Source of the DNA: Glandiceps talaboti
Taxonomy: Eukaryota; Hemichordata; Enteropneusta; Spengelidae
DNA length: 64,000 bases
NCBI RefSeq assembly: GCF_964340395.1
Contig: NC_135557.1
Coordinates: forward strand, 124,001 to 188,000
Direction: 5' to 3'
Shown piece after piece: positions 1 through 13,398 of this stretch. The position numbers and the translations under genes are program-made. The notes beneath the pieces were generated by a model that saw nothing but the letters and a program-made list of their open reading frames with translations, was not told the origin of the DNA and did no database searches. Every line of letters starts with the position of its first letter. Position 1 is the stretch's first letter.

Positions 1-7
1 CAAAACC

Positions 8-175
8 GGTCTAGAACCGGTCCAAACCTGTCCAAAACCATTCCAAACCCGGCACAACCTGTCCAAACCGGTCCAAAACTATTGCAAACAAAACAAAAAA
101 GGTCAAAACCTGTCCATACCGGTTTTAAACCAGTCAGATCTGATTATAATTAGTTAAAACATAAACAATACTGTC
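8..175 (+). repeat. Satellite A marker segment M, copy 1
   Basis: A 168-bp stretch that departs from the regular unit. It starts at GGTCTAGAACC, passes through CCCGGCACAACC and an A-rich stretch, and ends in GATTATAATTAGTTAAAAC followed by ATAAACAATACTGTC. The same segment recurs at fixed length and tags one class of higher-order repeat. This copy has AACAAAACAAAAAAGG where most later copies have AACAAGACAAAAAAGG; copy 2 shares the variant. Confidence 0.9.
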
Positions 176-1290
176 AAAAACTGGTCAAAACCTGTCGCAA
201 ACCGGTTTAAAACCAGTCAAAACTGGTCAAAACCTGTGCAAACAGGTCAAACCTCTCCAAACAGGTCAAAAACCTATCCAAACCTGTCCAAAATAGGTGC
301 AAATAACTCAAAACCCGTCAAAACCAGTCAAAACTTTCCAAACCTGTCCAAACCGGTCGAAAACCTATCGAAACTGGTCCAAAACCAGTGCAAACAAGTA
401 AAAACTGATCAAAACCAGTCAACACCGGTTTAAAACCGGTCAAAACTGATCAAAACTGGTCAAAACCTGTCAAAACCGATCAAACTTGTCAAAACATGTC
501 CAAACCTTTCCAAACCGGTCCAAACCAGTCGAAAACCCATCCAAACTGGTCTAAAACCAGTGCAAACAAGTCAAAACTGATCAAAACCAGTCAACACCTG
601 TTTAAAACCGATCAAAACTGGTCAAAACCTGTCGCAAACCGGTTTAAAACCAGTGAAAACTGGTCAAAACCTGTGCAAACCTGTCAAACCGGTCGAAACC
701 GGTCAAAAATAGGTGCAAACAACTCAAAACCCGTCAAAACCGATCAAAACTTGTCAAAACCTGTCCAAACCTTTCCAAACCGGTCCAAACCAGTGGAAAA
801 TAGGTGCAAACAACTCAAAACCCGTCAAAACCGATCAAAACTTGTCAAAACATGTCCAAACCTTTCCAAACCGGTCCAAACCAGTGGAAAACCCATCCAA
901 ACTGGTCTGAAACCAGTGCAAACAAGTCAAAACAGATCAAAACCAGTCAACACCGGTTTAAAACCGATCAAAACTGATCAAAACTGGTCAAAACCTGTCG
1001 CAAACCGGTTTAAAACCAGTGAAAACTGGTCAAAACCTGTGCAAACAGGTCAAACCTCTCCAAACCAGTCAAAAACCTATCCAAACCTGTCCAAAATAGG
1101 TGCAAACAACTCAAAACCCGTCAAAACCAGTCAAAACTTGTCCAAACCTGTCCAAACCTATCAAAACCGGTCCAAACCGGTCGAAAACCAGTGCAAACAA
1201 GTCAAAACTGATCAAAACCAGTCAACACTGGTTTTTAACCGGTCAAAACTGATCAAAACTGGTCAAAACCTGTGCAAACATATCAAAACC

Positions 1291-1458
1291 GGTCTAGAAC
1301 CGGTCCAAACCTGTCCAAAACCATTCCAAACCCGGCACAACCTGTCCAAACCGGTCCAAAACTATTGCAAACAAAACAAAAAAGGTCAAAACCTGTCCAT
1401 ACCGGTTTTAAACCAGTCAGATCTGATTATAATTAGTTAAAACATAAACAATACTGTC
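1291..1458 (+). repeat. Satellite A marker segment M, copy 2
   Basis: Same 168-bp length as the copy at 8-175, and it shares the AACAAAACAAAA variant with it. These two copies are therefore probably closer relatives of each other than of the remaining copies. Confidence 0.9.
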
Positions 1459-3769
1459 AAAAACTGGTCAAAACCTGTCGCAAACCGGTTTAAAACCAGT
1501 GAAAACTGGTCAAAACCTGTGCAAACAGGTCAAACCTCTCCAAACAGGTCAAAAACCTATCCAAACCTGTCCAAAATAGGTGCAAACAACTCAAAACCCG
1601 TCAAAACCAGTCAAAACTTGTCCAAACCTGTCCAAACCTGTCCAAACCGGTCCAAACCGGTCGAAAACCTATCGAAACTGGTCCAAAACCAGTGCAAACA
1701 AGTCAAAACTGATCAAAACCAGTCAACACCGGTTTAAAACCGGTCAAAACTGATCAAAACTGGTCAAAACCTGTCAAAACCGATCAAACTTGTCAAAACA
1801 TGTCCAAACCTTTCCAAACCGGTCCAAACCAGTCGAAAACCCATCCAAACTGGTCTAAAACCAGTGCAAACAAGTCAAAACTGATCAAAACCAGTCAACA
1901 CCTGTTTAAAACCGATCAAAACTGGTCAAAACCTGTCGCAAACCGGTTTAAAACCAGTGAAAACTGGTCAAAACCTGTGCAAACCTGTCAAACCGGTCGA
2001 AACCGGTCAAAAATAGGTGCAAACAACTCAAAACCCGTCAAAACCGATCAAAACTTGTCAAAACCTGTCCAAACCTTTCCAAACCGGTCCAAACCAGTCG
2101 AAAACCTATCCAAACTGGTCTAAAACCAGTGCAAACAAGTCAAAACTGATCAAAACCAGTCAACACCGGTTTAAAACCGGTCAAAACTGATCAAAACTGG
2201 TCAAAACCTGTCGCAAACCGGTTTAAAACCAGTGAAAACTGGTCAAAACCTGTGCAAACCTGTCAAACCGGTCCAAACCGGTCAAAAATAGGTACAAACA
2301 ACTCAAAACCCGTCAAAACCGACAAACTTGTCAAAACATGTCCAAAACTTTCCAAACCGGTCCAAACCAGTCGAAAACCCATCCAAACTGGTCTAAAACC
2401 AGTGCAAATAAGTCAAAACTGATCAAAACCAGTCAACACCTGTTTAAAACCGATCAAAACTGGTCAAAACCTGTCGCAAACCGGTTTAAAACCAGTGAAA
2501 ACTGGTCAAAACCTGTGCAAACAGGTCAAACGTCTCCAAACCGGTCAAAAACCTATCCAAAACTGTCCAAAATAGGTGCAAACAACTCAAAACCCGTCAA
2601 AACCAGTCAAAACTTGTCAAAACCTGTCCAAACCTGTCCAAACCGGTCCAAACCGGTCGAAAACCTATCGAAACTGGTCCAAAACCAGTGCAAACAAGTC
2701 AAAACTGATCAAAACCAGTCAACACCGGTTTAAAACCGGTCAAAACTGATCAAAACTGGTCAAAACCTGTCAAAACCGGTTCAAAACCAGTCAACACAGG
2801 TTTAAAACCGATCAAAACTGATCAAAACTGGTCAAAACCTGTCAAAACCGATCAAACTTGTCAAAACATGTCCAAACCTTTCCAAACCGGTCCAAACCAG
2901 TCGAAAACCCATCCAAATTGGTCTAAAAGCAAGTGCAAACAAGTCAAAACTGATCAAAACCAGTCAACACCGGTTTAAAACCGATCAAAACTGATCAAAA
3001 CTGATCAAAACCTGTCGCAAACCGGTTTAAAACCAGTGAAAACTGGTCAAAACCTGTGCAAACAACATCTCCAAACCGGTCAAAAACCAATCCAAACCTG
3101 TCCAAAATAGGTGCAAACAACTCAAAACCCGTCAAAACCAGTCAAAACTTGTCCAAACCTGTCCAAACCTGTCCAAACCGGTCCAAACCGGTCGAAAACC
3201 TATCGAAACTGGTCCACAACCAGTGCAAACAAGTCAAAACTGATCACAACCAGTCAACACCGGTTTAAAACCGGTCAAAACTGATCAAACAACTCAAAAC
3301 CCGTCAAAACCGATCAAAACTTGTCAAAACCTGTCCAAACCTTTCCAAACCGGTCCAAACCAGTCGAAAACCAATCCAAACTGGTCTAAAACCAGTGCAA
3401 ACAAGTCAAAACTGATCAAAACCAGTCAACACCGGTTTAAAGCCGATCAAAACTGATCAAAACTGGTCAAAACCTGTCGCAAACCGGTTTAAAACCAGTG
3501 AAAACTGGTCAAAACCTGTGCAAACAGGTCAAACCTCTCCAAACCAGTCAAAAACCTATCCAAACCTGTCCAAAATAGGTGCAAACAACTCAAAACCCGT
3601 CAAAACCAGTCAAAACTTGTCCAAACCTGTCCAAACCTATCAAAACCGGTCCAAACCGGTCGAAAACCAGTGCAAACAAGTCAAAACTGATCAAAACCAG
3701 TCAACACTGGTTTTTAACCGGTCAAAACTGATCAAAACTGGTCAAAACCTGTGCAAACATATCAAAACC

Positions 3770-3937
3770 GGTCTAGAACCGGTCCAAACCTGTCCAAAAC
3801 CATTCCAAACCCGCCACAACCTGTCCAAACCGGTCCAAAACTATTGCAAACAAGACAAAAAAGGTCAAAACCTGTCCATACCGGTTTTAAACCAGTCAGA
3901 TCTGATTATAATTAGTTAAAACATAAACAATACTGTC
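3770..3937 (+). repeat. Satellite A marker segment M, copy 3
   Basis: 168 bp. It carries CCCGCCACAACC where the other CTAG-type copies have CCCGGCACAACC, a private change. The AACAAGACAAAA form appears from this copy onwards. Confidence 0.9.
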
Positions 3938-5673
3938 AAAAACTGGTCAAAACCTGTCGCAAACCGGTTTAAAAACAGTGAAAACTGGTCAAAACCTGTG
4001 CAAACAGGTCAAACCTCTCCAAACAGGTCAAAAACCTATCCAAACCTGTCCAAAATAGGTGCAAACAACTCAAAACCCGTCAAAACCAGTCAAAACTTGT
4101 CCAAACCTGTCCAAACCTGTCCAAACCGGTCCAAACCGGTCGAAAACCTATCGAAACTGGTCCAAAAAATAGTGCAAACAAGTCAAAACTGATCAAAACC
4201 AGTCAACACCGGTTTAAAACCGGACAAAACTGATTAAAACTGGTCAAAACCTGTCAAAACCGGTTCAAAACCAGTCAACACAGGTTTAAAACCGATCAAA
4301 ACTGATCAAAACCTGTGCAAACCTGTCAAACCGGTCCAAACCGTTCAAAAATAGGTGCAAACAACTCAAAACCCGTCAAAACCGATCAATACTTGTCAAA
4401 ACATGTCCAAACCTTTCCAAACAGGTCAAAACCAGTCGAAAACCCATCCAAATTGGTCTAAAACCAGTGCAAACAAGTCAAAACTGATCAAAACAAGTCA
4501 ACACCGGTTTAAAACCAATCAAAACTGATCAAAACTGGTCAAAACCTGTCGCAAACCGGTTTAAAACCAGTGAAAACTGGTCAAAACCTGTGCAAACAGG
4601 TCAAACGTCTCCAAACCGGTCAAAAACCTATCCAAAACTGTCCAAAATAGGTGCAAACAACTCAAAACCCGTCAAAACCAGTCAAAACTTGTCAAAACCT
4701 GTCCAAACCTGTCCAAACCGGTCCAAACCGGTCGAAAACCTATCGAAACTGGTCCAAAACCAGTGCAAACAAGTCAAAACTGATCAAAACCAGTCAACAC
4801 CGGTTTAAAACCGGTCAAAACTGATCAAAACTGGTCAAAACCTGTCAAAACCGGTTCAAAACCAGTCAACACAGGTTTAAAACCGATCAAAACTGATCAA
4901 AACTGGTCAAAACCTGTGCAAACCTGTCAAACCTATCCGAACCTGTCCAAAATAGGTGCAAACAACTCAAAACCCGTCAAAACCAGTCAAAACTTGTCCA
5001 AACCTGTCCAAACCTGTCCAAACCGGTCCAAACCGGTCGAAAACCTAAAACTGATCAAAACCAGTCAACACCTGTTTAAAACCGATCAAAACTGGTCAAA
5101 ACCTGTCGCAAACCGGTTTAAAACCAGTGAAAACTGGTCAAAACCTGTGCAAACCTATCAAACCGGTCGAAACCGGTCAAAAATAGGTGCAAACAACTCA
5201 AAACCCGTCAAAACCGATCAAAACTTGTCAAAACCTGTCCAAACCTTTCCAAACCGGTCCAAACCAGTCGAAAACCAATCCAAACTGGTCTAAAACCAGT
5301 GCAAACAAGTCAAAACTGATCAAAACCAGTCAACATCGGTTTAAAGCCGATCAAAACTGATCAAAACTGGTCAAAACCTGTCGCAAACCGGTTTAAAACC
5401 AGTGAAAACTGGTCAAAACCTGTGCAAACAGGTCAAACCTCTCCAAACCAGTCAAAAACCTATCCAAACCTGTCCAAAATAGGTGCAAACAACTCAAAAC
5501 CCGTCAAAACCAGTCAAAACTTGTCCAAACCTGTCCAAACCTATCAAAACCGGTCCAAACCGGTCGAAAACCAGTGCAAACAAGTCAAAACTGATCAAAA
5601 CCAGTCAACACTGGTTTTTAACCGGTCAAAACTGATCAAAACTGGTCAAAACCTGTGCAAACATATCAAAACC

Positions 5674-5841
5674 GGTCTAGAACCGGTCCAAACCTGTCCA
5701 AAACCATTCCAAACCCGGCACAACCTGTCCAAACCGGTCCAAAACTATTGCAAACAAGACAAAAAAGGTCAAAACCTGTCCATACCGGTTTTAAACCAGT
5801 CAGATCTGATTATAATTAGTTAAAACATAAACAATACTGTC
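5674..5841 (+). repeat. Satellite A marker segment M, copy 4
   Basis: 168 bp, standard form. It lies 1,886 bp before the next copy at 7,560, and the flanks of the two copies also match, so both belong to one repeated block. Confidence 0.9.
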
Positions 5842-6659
5842 AAAAACTGGTCAAAACCTGTCGCAAACCGGTTTAAAACCAGTGAAAACTGGTCAAAACC
5901 TGTGCAAACAGGTCAAACCTCTCCAAACAGGTCAAAAACCTATCCAAACCTGTCCAAAATAGGTGCAAACAACTCAAAACCCGTCAAAACCAGTCAAAAC
6001 TTGTCCAAACCTGTCCAAACCTGTCCAAACCGGTCCAAACCGGTCGAAAACCTATCGAAACTGGTCCAAAACCAGTGCAAACAAGTCAAAACTGATCAAA
6101 ACAAGTCAACACCGGTTTAAAACCGGTCAAAACTGATTAAAACTGGTCAAAACCTGTCAAAACCGGTTCAAAACCAGTCAACACAGGTTTAAAACCGATC
6201 AAAACTGATCAAAACTGGTCAAAACCTGTCAAACCGGTCCAAACCGGTCCAAACCGGTCAAAAATAGGTGCAAACAACTCAAAACCCGTCAAAACCGATC
6301 AATACTTGTCAAAACATGTCCAAACCTTTCCAAACAGGTCAAAACCAGTCGAAAACCCATACAAACTGGTCTAAAACCAGTGCAAACAAGTCAAAACAGA
6401 TCAAAACCAGTCAACACCGGTTTAAAACCGATCAAAACTGATCAAAACTGGTCAAAACCTGTCGCAAACCGAATAAAAACCAGTGAAAACTGGTCAAAAC
6501 CCGTGCAAACAGGTCAAACATCTCCAAACCGGTCAAAGACCTATCCAAACCTGTCCAAAATAGGTGCAAACAACTCAAAACCCGTCAAAACCAGTCAAAA
6601 CTTGTCCAAACCTGTCCAAACCTGTCCAAACCGGTCCAAACCAGTCGAAAACCCATCCA

Positions 6660-8115
6660 AACTGGTCCAAAACCAGTGCAAACAAGTCAAAACTGATCAA
6701 AACCAGTCAACACCGGTTTAAAACCGGTCAAAACTGATCAAAACTGGTCAAAACCTGTAAAAACCGGTTCAAAACCAGTCAACACAGGTTTAAAACCGAT
6801 CAAAACTGATCAAAACTGGTCAAAACCTGTCAAAACCGATCAAACTTGTCAAAACATGTCCAAACCTTTCCAAACCGGTCCAAACCAGTCGAAAACCCAT
6901 CCAAACTGGTCTAAAACCAGTGCAAACAAGTCAAAACTGATCAAAACCAGTCAACACCTGTTTAAAACCGATCAAAACTGGTCAAAACCTGTCGCAAACC
7001 GGTTTAAAACCAGTGAAAACTGGTCAAAACCTGTGCAAACCTATCAAACCGGTCGAAACCGGTCAAAAATAGGTGCAAACAACTCAAAACCCGTCAAAAC
7101 CGATCAAAACTTGTCAAAACCTGTCCAAACCTTTCCAAACCGGTCCAAACCAGTCGAAAACCAATCCAAACTGGTCTAAAACCAGTGCAAACAAGTCAAA
7201 ACTGATCAAAACCAGTCAACATCGGTTTAAAGCCGATCAAAACTGATCAAAACTGGTCAAAACCTGTCGCAAACCGGTTTAAAACCAGTGAAAACTGGTC
7301 AAAACCTGTGCAAACAGGTCAAACCTCTCCAAACCAGTCAAAAACCTATCCAAACCTGTCCAAAATAGGTGCAAACAACTCAAAACCCGTCAAAACCAGT
7401 CAAAACTTGTCCAAACCTGTCCAAACCTATCAAAACCGGTCCAAACCGGTCGAAAACCAGTGCAAACAAGTCAAAACTGATCAAAACCAGTCAACACTGG
7501 TTTTTAACCGGTCAAAACTGATCAAAACTGGTCAAAACCTGTGCAAACATATCAAAACCGGTCTAGAACCGGTCCAAACCTGTCCAAAACCATTCCAAAC
7601 CCGGCACAACCTGTCCAAACCGGTCCAAAACTATTGCAAACAAGACAAAAAAGGTCAAAACCTGTCCATACCGGTTTTAAACCAGTCAGATCTGATTATA
7701 ATTAGTTAAAACATAAACAATACTGTCAAAAACTGGTCAAAACCTGTCGCAAACCGGTTTAAAACCAGTGAAAACTGGTCAAAACCTGTGCAAACAGGTC
7801 AAACCTCTCCAAACAGGTCAAAAACCTATCCAAACCTGTCCAAAATAGGTGCAAACAACTCAAAACCCGTCAAAACCAGTCAAAACTTGTCCAAACCTGT
7901 CCAAACCTGTCCAAACCGGTCCAAACCGGTCGAAAACCTATCGAAACTGGTCCAAAACCAGTGCAAACAAGTCAAAACTGATCAAAACAAGTCAACACCG
8001 GTTTAAAACCGGTCAAAACTGATCAAAACTGGTCAAAACCTGTCAAAACCGGTTCAAAACCAGTCAACACAGGTTTAAAACCGATCAAAACTGATCAAAA
8101 CTGGTCAAAACCTGT
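6660..8115 (+). repeat. 1.46-kb higher-order block, copy 1
   Basis: A block of about 1.46 kb containing M copy 5. It recurs with constant offsets of 4,959 bp (from about 11,620) and 8,881 bp (from about 15,540). The match ends near 8,113, where this copy reads GTGCAAACCTGTCAAACC and the others read GTGCAAACAGGTCAAACC. Confidence 0.8.
7560..7727 (+). repeat. Satellite A marker segment M, copy 5
   Basis: 168 bp, standard form. It sits in a block of about 1.46 kb that recurs at +4,959 and +8,881 bp. Confidence 0.9.
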
Positions 8116-9162
8116 GCAAACCTGTCAAACCTATCCGAACCTGTCCAAAATAGGTGCAAACAACTCAAAACCCGTCAAAACCAGTCAAAACTTGTCCAAA
8201 CCTGTCCAAACCTGTCCAAACCGGTCCAAACCGGTCGAAAACCTATCGAAACTGGTCCAAAAAATAGTGCAAACAAGTCAAAACTGATCAAAACCAGTCA
8301 ACACCGGTTTAAAACCGGACAAAACTGATTAAAACTGGTCAAAACCTGTCAAAACCGGTTCAAAACCAGTCAACACAGGTTTAAAACCGATCAAAACTGA
8401 TCAAAACCTGTGCAAACCTGTCAAACCGGTCCAAACCGTTCAAAAATAGGTGCAAACAACTCAAAACCCGTCAAAACCGATCAATACTTGTCAAAACATG
8501 TCCAAACCTTTCCAAACAGGTCAAAACCAGTCGAAAACCCATCCAAATTGGTCTAAAACCAGTGCAAACAAGTCTAAACTGATCAAAACAAGTCAACACC
8601 GGTTTAAAACCAATCAAAACTGATCAAAACTGGTCAAAACCTGTCGCAAACCGGTTTAAAACCAGTGAAAACTGGTCAAAACCTGTGCAAACAGGTCAAA
8701 CGTCTCCAAACCGGTCAAAAACCTATCCAAAACTGTCCAAAATAGGTGCAAACAACTCAAAACCCGTCAAAACCAGTCAAAACTTGTCAAAACCTGTCCA
8801 AACCTGTCCAAACCGGTCCAAACCGGTCGAAAACCTATCGAAACTGGTCCAAAACCAGTGCAAACAAGTCAAAACTGATCAAAACCAGTCAACACCGGTT
8901 TAAAACCGGTCAAAACTGATCAAAACTGGTCAAAACCTGTCAAAACCGGTTCAAAACCAGTCAACACAGGTTTAAAACCGATCAAAACTGATCAAAACTG
9001 GTCAAAACCTGTGCAAACCTGTCAAACCGGTCCAAACCGGTCAAAAATAGGTGCAAACAACTCAAAACCCGTCAAAACCGATCAATACTTGTCAAAACAT
9101 GTCCAAACCTTTCGAAACCGGTCCAAACCAGTCGAAAACCCATACAAACTGGTCTAAAACCA

Positions 9163-11050
9163 GTGCAAACAAGTCAAAACAGATCAAAACCAGTCAACAC
9201 CGGTTTAAAACCGATCAAAACTGATCAAAACTGGTCAAAACCTGTCGCAAACCGAATAAAAACCAGTGAAAACTGGTCAAAACCCGTGCAAACAGGTCAA
9301 ACATCTCCAAACCGGTCAAAGACCTATCCAAACCTGTCCAAAATAGGTGCAAACAACTCAAAACCCGTCAAAACCAGTCAAAACTTGTCCAAACCTGTCC
9401 AAACCTGTCCAAACCGGTCCAAACCAGTCGAAAACCCATCCAAACTGGTCCAAAACCAGTGCAAACAAGTCAAAACTGATCAAAACCAGTCAACACCGGT
9501 TTAAAACCGGTCAAAACTGATCAAAACTGGTCAAAACCTGTCGCAAACCGGTTTAAAACCAGTGAAAACTGGTCAAAACCTGTGCAAACCTGTCAAACCG
9601 GTCCAAACCGGTCAAAAATAGGTGCAAACAACTCAAAACCCGTCAAAACCGACAAACTTGTCAAAACATGTCCAAACCTTTCCAAACCGGTCCAAACCAG
9701 TCGAAAACCCATCCAAACTGGTCTAAAACCAGTGCAAACAAGTCAAAACTGATCAAAACCAGTCAACACCTGTTTAAAACCGATCAAAACTGGTCAAAAC
9801 CTGTCGCAAACCGGTTTAAAACCAGTGAAAACTGGTCAAAACCCGTGCAAACCTGTCAAACCGGTCAAAACCGGTCAAAAAAAGGTGCAAACAACTCAAA
9901 ACCCATCAAAACCGATCAAAACTTGTCAAAACCTGTCCAAACCTTTCCAAACCGGTCCAAACCGGTCGAAAACCAATCCAAACTGGTCTAAAACCAGTGC
10001 AAACAAGTCAAAACTGATCAAAACTGATCAAAACCAGTCAACACCTGTTTAAAACCGATCAAAACTGGTCAAAACCTGTCGCAAACCGGTTTAAAACCAG
10101 TGAAAACTGGTCAAAACCTGTGCAAACCTGTCAAACCGGTCCAAACCGGTCAAAAATAGGTGCAAACAACTCAAAACTCGTCAAAACCGACAAACTTGTC
10201 AAAACATGTCCAAACCTTTCCAAACCGGTCCAAACCAGTCGAAAACCCATCCAAACTGGTCTAAAACCAGTGCAAACAAGTCAAAACTGATCAAAACCAG
10301 TCAACACCTGTTTAAAACCGATCAAAACTGGTCAAAACCTGTCGCAAACCGGTTTAAAACCAGTGAAAACTGGTCAAAACCCGTGCAAACCTGTCAAACC
10401 GGTCAAAACCGGTCAAAAATAGGTGCAAACAACTCAAAACCCATCAAAACCGATCAAAACTTGTCAAAACCTGTCCAAACCTTTCCAAACCGGTCCAAAC
10501 CGGTCGAAAACCAATCCAAACTGGTCTAAAACCAGTGCAAACAAGTCAAAACTGATCAAAACTGATCAAAACCAGTCAACACCTGTTTAAAACCGATCAA
10601 AACTGGTCAAAACCTGTCGCAAACCGGTTTAAAACCAGTGAAAACTGGTCAAAACCCGTGCAAACCTGTCAAACCGGTCAAAACCGGTCAAAAATAGGTG
10701 CAAACAACTCAAAACCCATCAAAACCGATCAAAACTTGTCAAAACCTGTCCAAACCTTTCCAAACCGGTCCAAACCGGTCGAAAACCAATCCAAACTGGT
10801 CTAAAACCAGTGCAAACAAGTCAAAACTGATCAAAACCAGTCAACATCGGTTTAAAACCGATCAAAACTGATCAAAACTGGTCAAAACCTGTCGCAAACC
10901 GGTTTAAAACCACTGAAAACTGGTCAAAACCTGTGCAAACCTGTCAAACCGGTCGAAACCGGTCAAAAATAGGTGCAAACAACTCAAAACCCGTCAAAAC
11001 CGATCAAAACTTGTCAAAACCTGTCCAAACCTTTCCAAACCGGTCCAAAC
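9163..11050 (+). repeat. 10.8-kb-offset duplication, left copy
   Basis: The order of subunits here matches 20,010 to about 21,900 with an offset of 10,847 bp, including the unusual GTCAAAAAAAGGTGC at about 9,876 (20,723 in the other copy). Small substitutions separate the copies, for example GTGCAAACAACTC here and GTGCACACAACTC there. Confidence 0.72.
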
Positions 11051-11619
11051 CGGTCGAAAACCAATCCAAACTGGTCTAAAACCAGTGCAAACAAGTCAAA
11101 ACTGATCAAAACTGATCAAAACCAGTCAACACCTGTTTAAAACCGATCAAAACTGGTCAAAACCTGTCGCAAACCGGTTTAAAACCAGTGAAAACTGGTC
11201 AAAACCCGTGCAAACCTGTCAAACCGGTCAAAACCGGTCAAAAATAGGTGCAAACAACTCAAAACCCATCAAAACCGATCAAAACTTGTCAAAACATGTC
11301 CAAACCTTTCCAAACCGATCCAAACCGGTTGAAAACCAATCCAAACTGGTCTAAAACCAGTGCAAACAAGTCAAAACTGATCAAAACCAGTCAACATCGG
11401 TTTAAAACCGATCAAAACTGATCAAAACTGGTCAAAACCTGTCGCAAACCGGTTTAAAACCAGTGAAAACTGGTCAAAACCTGTGCAAACCTGTCAAACC
11501 GGTCGAAACCGGTCAAAAATAGGTGCAAACAACTCAAAACCCGTCAAAACCGATCAAAACTTGTCAAAACCTGTCCAAACCTTTCCAAACCGGTCCAAAC
11601 CAGTCGAAAACCAATCCAA

Positions 11620-13080
11620 ATTGGTCTAAAACCAGTGCAAACAAGTCAAAACTGATCAAAACCAGTCAACACCGGTTTAAAACCGGTCAAAACTGATCAA
11701 AACTGGTCAAAACCTGTAAAAACCGGTTCAAAACCAGTCAACACAGGTTTAAAACCGATCAAAACTGATCAAAACTGGTCAAAACCTGTCAAAACCGATC
11801 AAACTTGTCAAAACATGTCCAAACCTTTCCAAACCGGTCCAAACCAGTCGAAAACCCATCCAAACTGGTCTAAAACCAGTGCAAACAAGTCAAAACTGAT
11901 CAAAACCAGTCAACACCTGTTTAAAACCGATCAAAACTGGTCAAAACCTGTCGCAAACCGGTTTAAAACCAGTGAAAACTGGTCAAAACCTGTGCAAACC
12001 TATCAAACCGGTCGAAACCGGTCAAAAATAGGTGCAAACAACTCAAAACCCGTCAAAACCGATCAAAACTTGTCAAAACCTGTCCAAACCTTTCCAAACC
12101 GGTCCAAACCAGTCGAAAACCAATCCAAACTGGTCTAAAACCAGTGCAAACAAGTCAAAACTGATCAAAACCAGTCAACATCGGTTTAAAGCCGATCAAA
12201 ACTGATCAAAACTGGTCAAAACCTGTCGCAAACCGGTTTAAAACCAGTGAAAACTGGTCAAAACCTGTGCAAACAGGTCAAACCTCTCCAAACCAGTCAA
12301 AAACCTATCCAAACCTGTCCAAAATAGGTGCAAACAACTCAAAACCCGTCAAAACCAGTCAAAACTTGTCCAAACCTGTCAAAACCTATCAAAACCGGTC
12401 CAAACCGGTCGAAAACCAGTGCAAACAAGTCAAAACTGATCAAAACCAGTCAACACTGGTTTTTAACCGGTCAAAACTGATCAAAACTGGTCAAAACCTG
12501 TGCAAACATATCAAAACCGGTCTAGAACCGGTCCAAACCTGTCCAAAACCATTCCAAACCCGGCACAACCTGTCCAAACCGGTCCAAAACTATTGCAAAC
12601 AAGACAAAAAAGGTCAAAACCTGTCCATACCGGTTTTAAACCAGTCAGATCTGATTATAATTAGTTAAAACATAAACAATACTGTCAAAAACTGGTCAAA
12701 ACCTGTCGCAAACCGGTTTAAAACCAGTGAAAACTGGTCAAAACCTGTGCAAACAGGTCAAACCTCTCCAAACAGGTCAAAAACCTATCCAAACCTGTCC
12801 AAAATAGGTGCAAACAACTCAAAACCCGTCAAAACCAGTCAAAACTTGTCCAAACCTGTCCAAACCTGTCCAAACCGGTCCAAACCGGTCGAAAACCTAT
12901 CGAAACTGGTCCAAAACCAGTGCAAACAAGTCAAAACTGATCAAAACAAGTCAACACCGGTTTAAAACCGGTCAAAACTGATCAAAACTGGTCAAAACCT
13001 GTCAAAACCGGTTCAAAACCAGTCAACACAGGTTTAAAACCGATCAAAACTGATCAAAACTGGTCAAAACCTGTGCAAAC
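11620..13080 (+). repeat. 1.46-kb higher-order block, copy 2
   Basis: Counterpart of 6,660-8,115. It has a small private change at about 12,380 (CTGTCAAAACCTATC for CTGTCCAAACCTATC). Confidence 0.8.
12519..12686 (+). repeat. Satellite A marker segment M, copy 6
   Basis: 168 bp, standard form. It is the +4,959 counterpart of the copy at 7,560. Confidence 0.9.
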
Positions 13081-13398
13081 AGGTCAAACCTCTCCAAACA
13101 GGTCAAAAACCTATCCAAACCTGTCCAAAATAGGTGCAAACAACTCAAAACCCGTCAAAACCAGTCAAAACTTGTCCAAACCTGTCCAAACCTGTCCAAA
13201 CCGGTCCAAACCGGTCGAAAACCTATCGAAACTGGTCCAAAACCAGTGCAAACAAGTCAAAACTGATCAAAACAAGTCAACACCGGTTTAAAACCGGTCA
13301 AAACTGATCAAAACTGGTCAAAACCTGTCAAAACCGGTTCAAAACCAGTCAACACAGGTTTAAAACCGATCAAAACTGATCAAAACTGGTCAAAACCT
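12747..13398 (+). repeat. 326-bp tandem repeat, two units
   Basis: Two consecutive 326-bp units (12,747-13,072 and 13,073-13,398), each beginning GTGCAAACAGGTC. The second holds 32 A-tract units: 19 with four or more A, 11 with AAA and 2 reading AACAC. The period recurs at 16,669 to 16,995. It is the cleanest short higher-order period in satellite A. Confidence 0.85.

Noticed and set aside
496-1440. Longest open reading frame (314 codons, + strand) in satellite A, and dozens of shorter related ones
   Set aside because: The predicted product is a K/S/N/P/Q-rich string of about 10-residue periodicity, which follows from a 10-bp unit read in triplets (30 bp = 10 codons). The frame shifts with every 11-bp unit, no start is conserved, many begin at GTG, and related copies stop at different points. 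This is composition, not a protein family.
7400-7530. AAACCAGT-CAAC-ACTGGTTT hairpin and ACCGGT, TGATCA and AAACCGGTTT palindromes in satellite A as regulatory operators
   Set aside because: These follow from the unit sequence and its variants and occur throughout the array. There is no gene for them to regulate.
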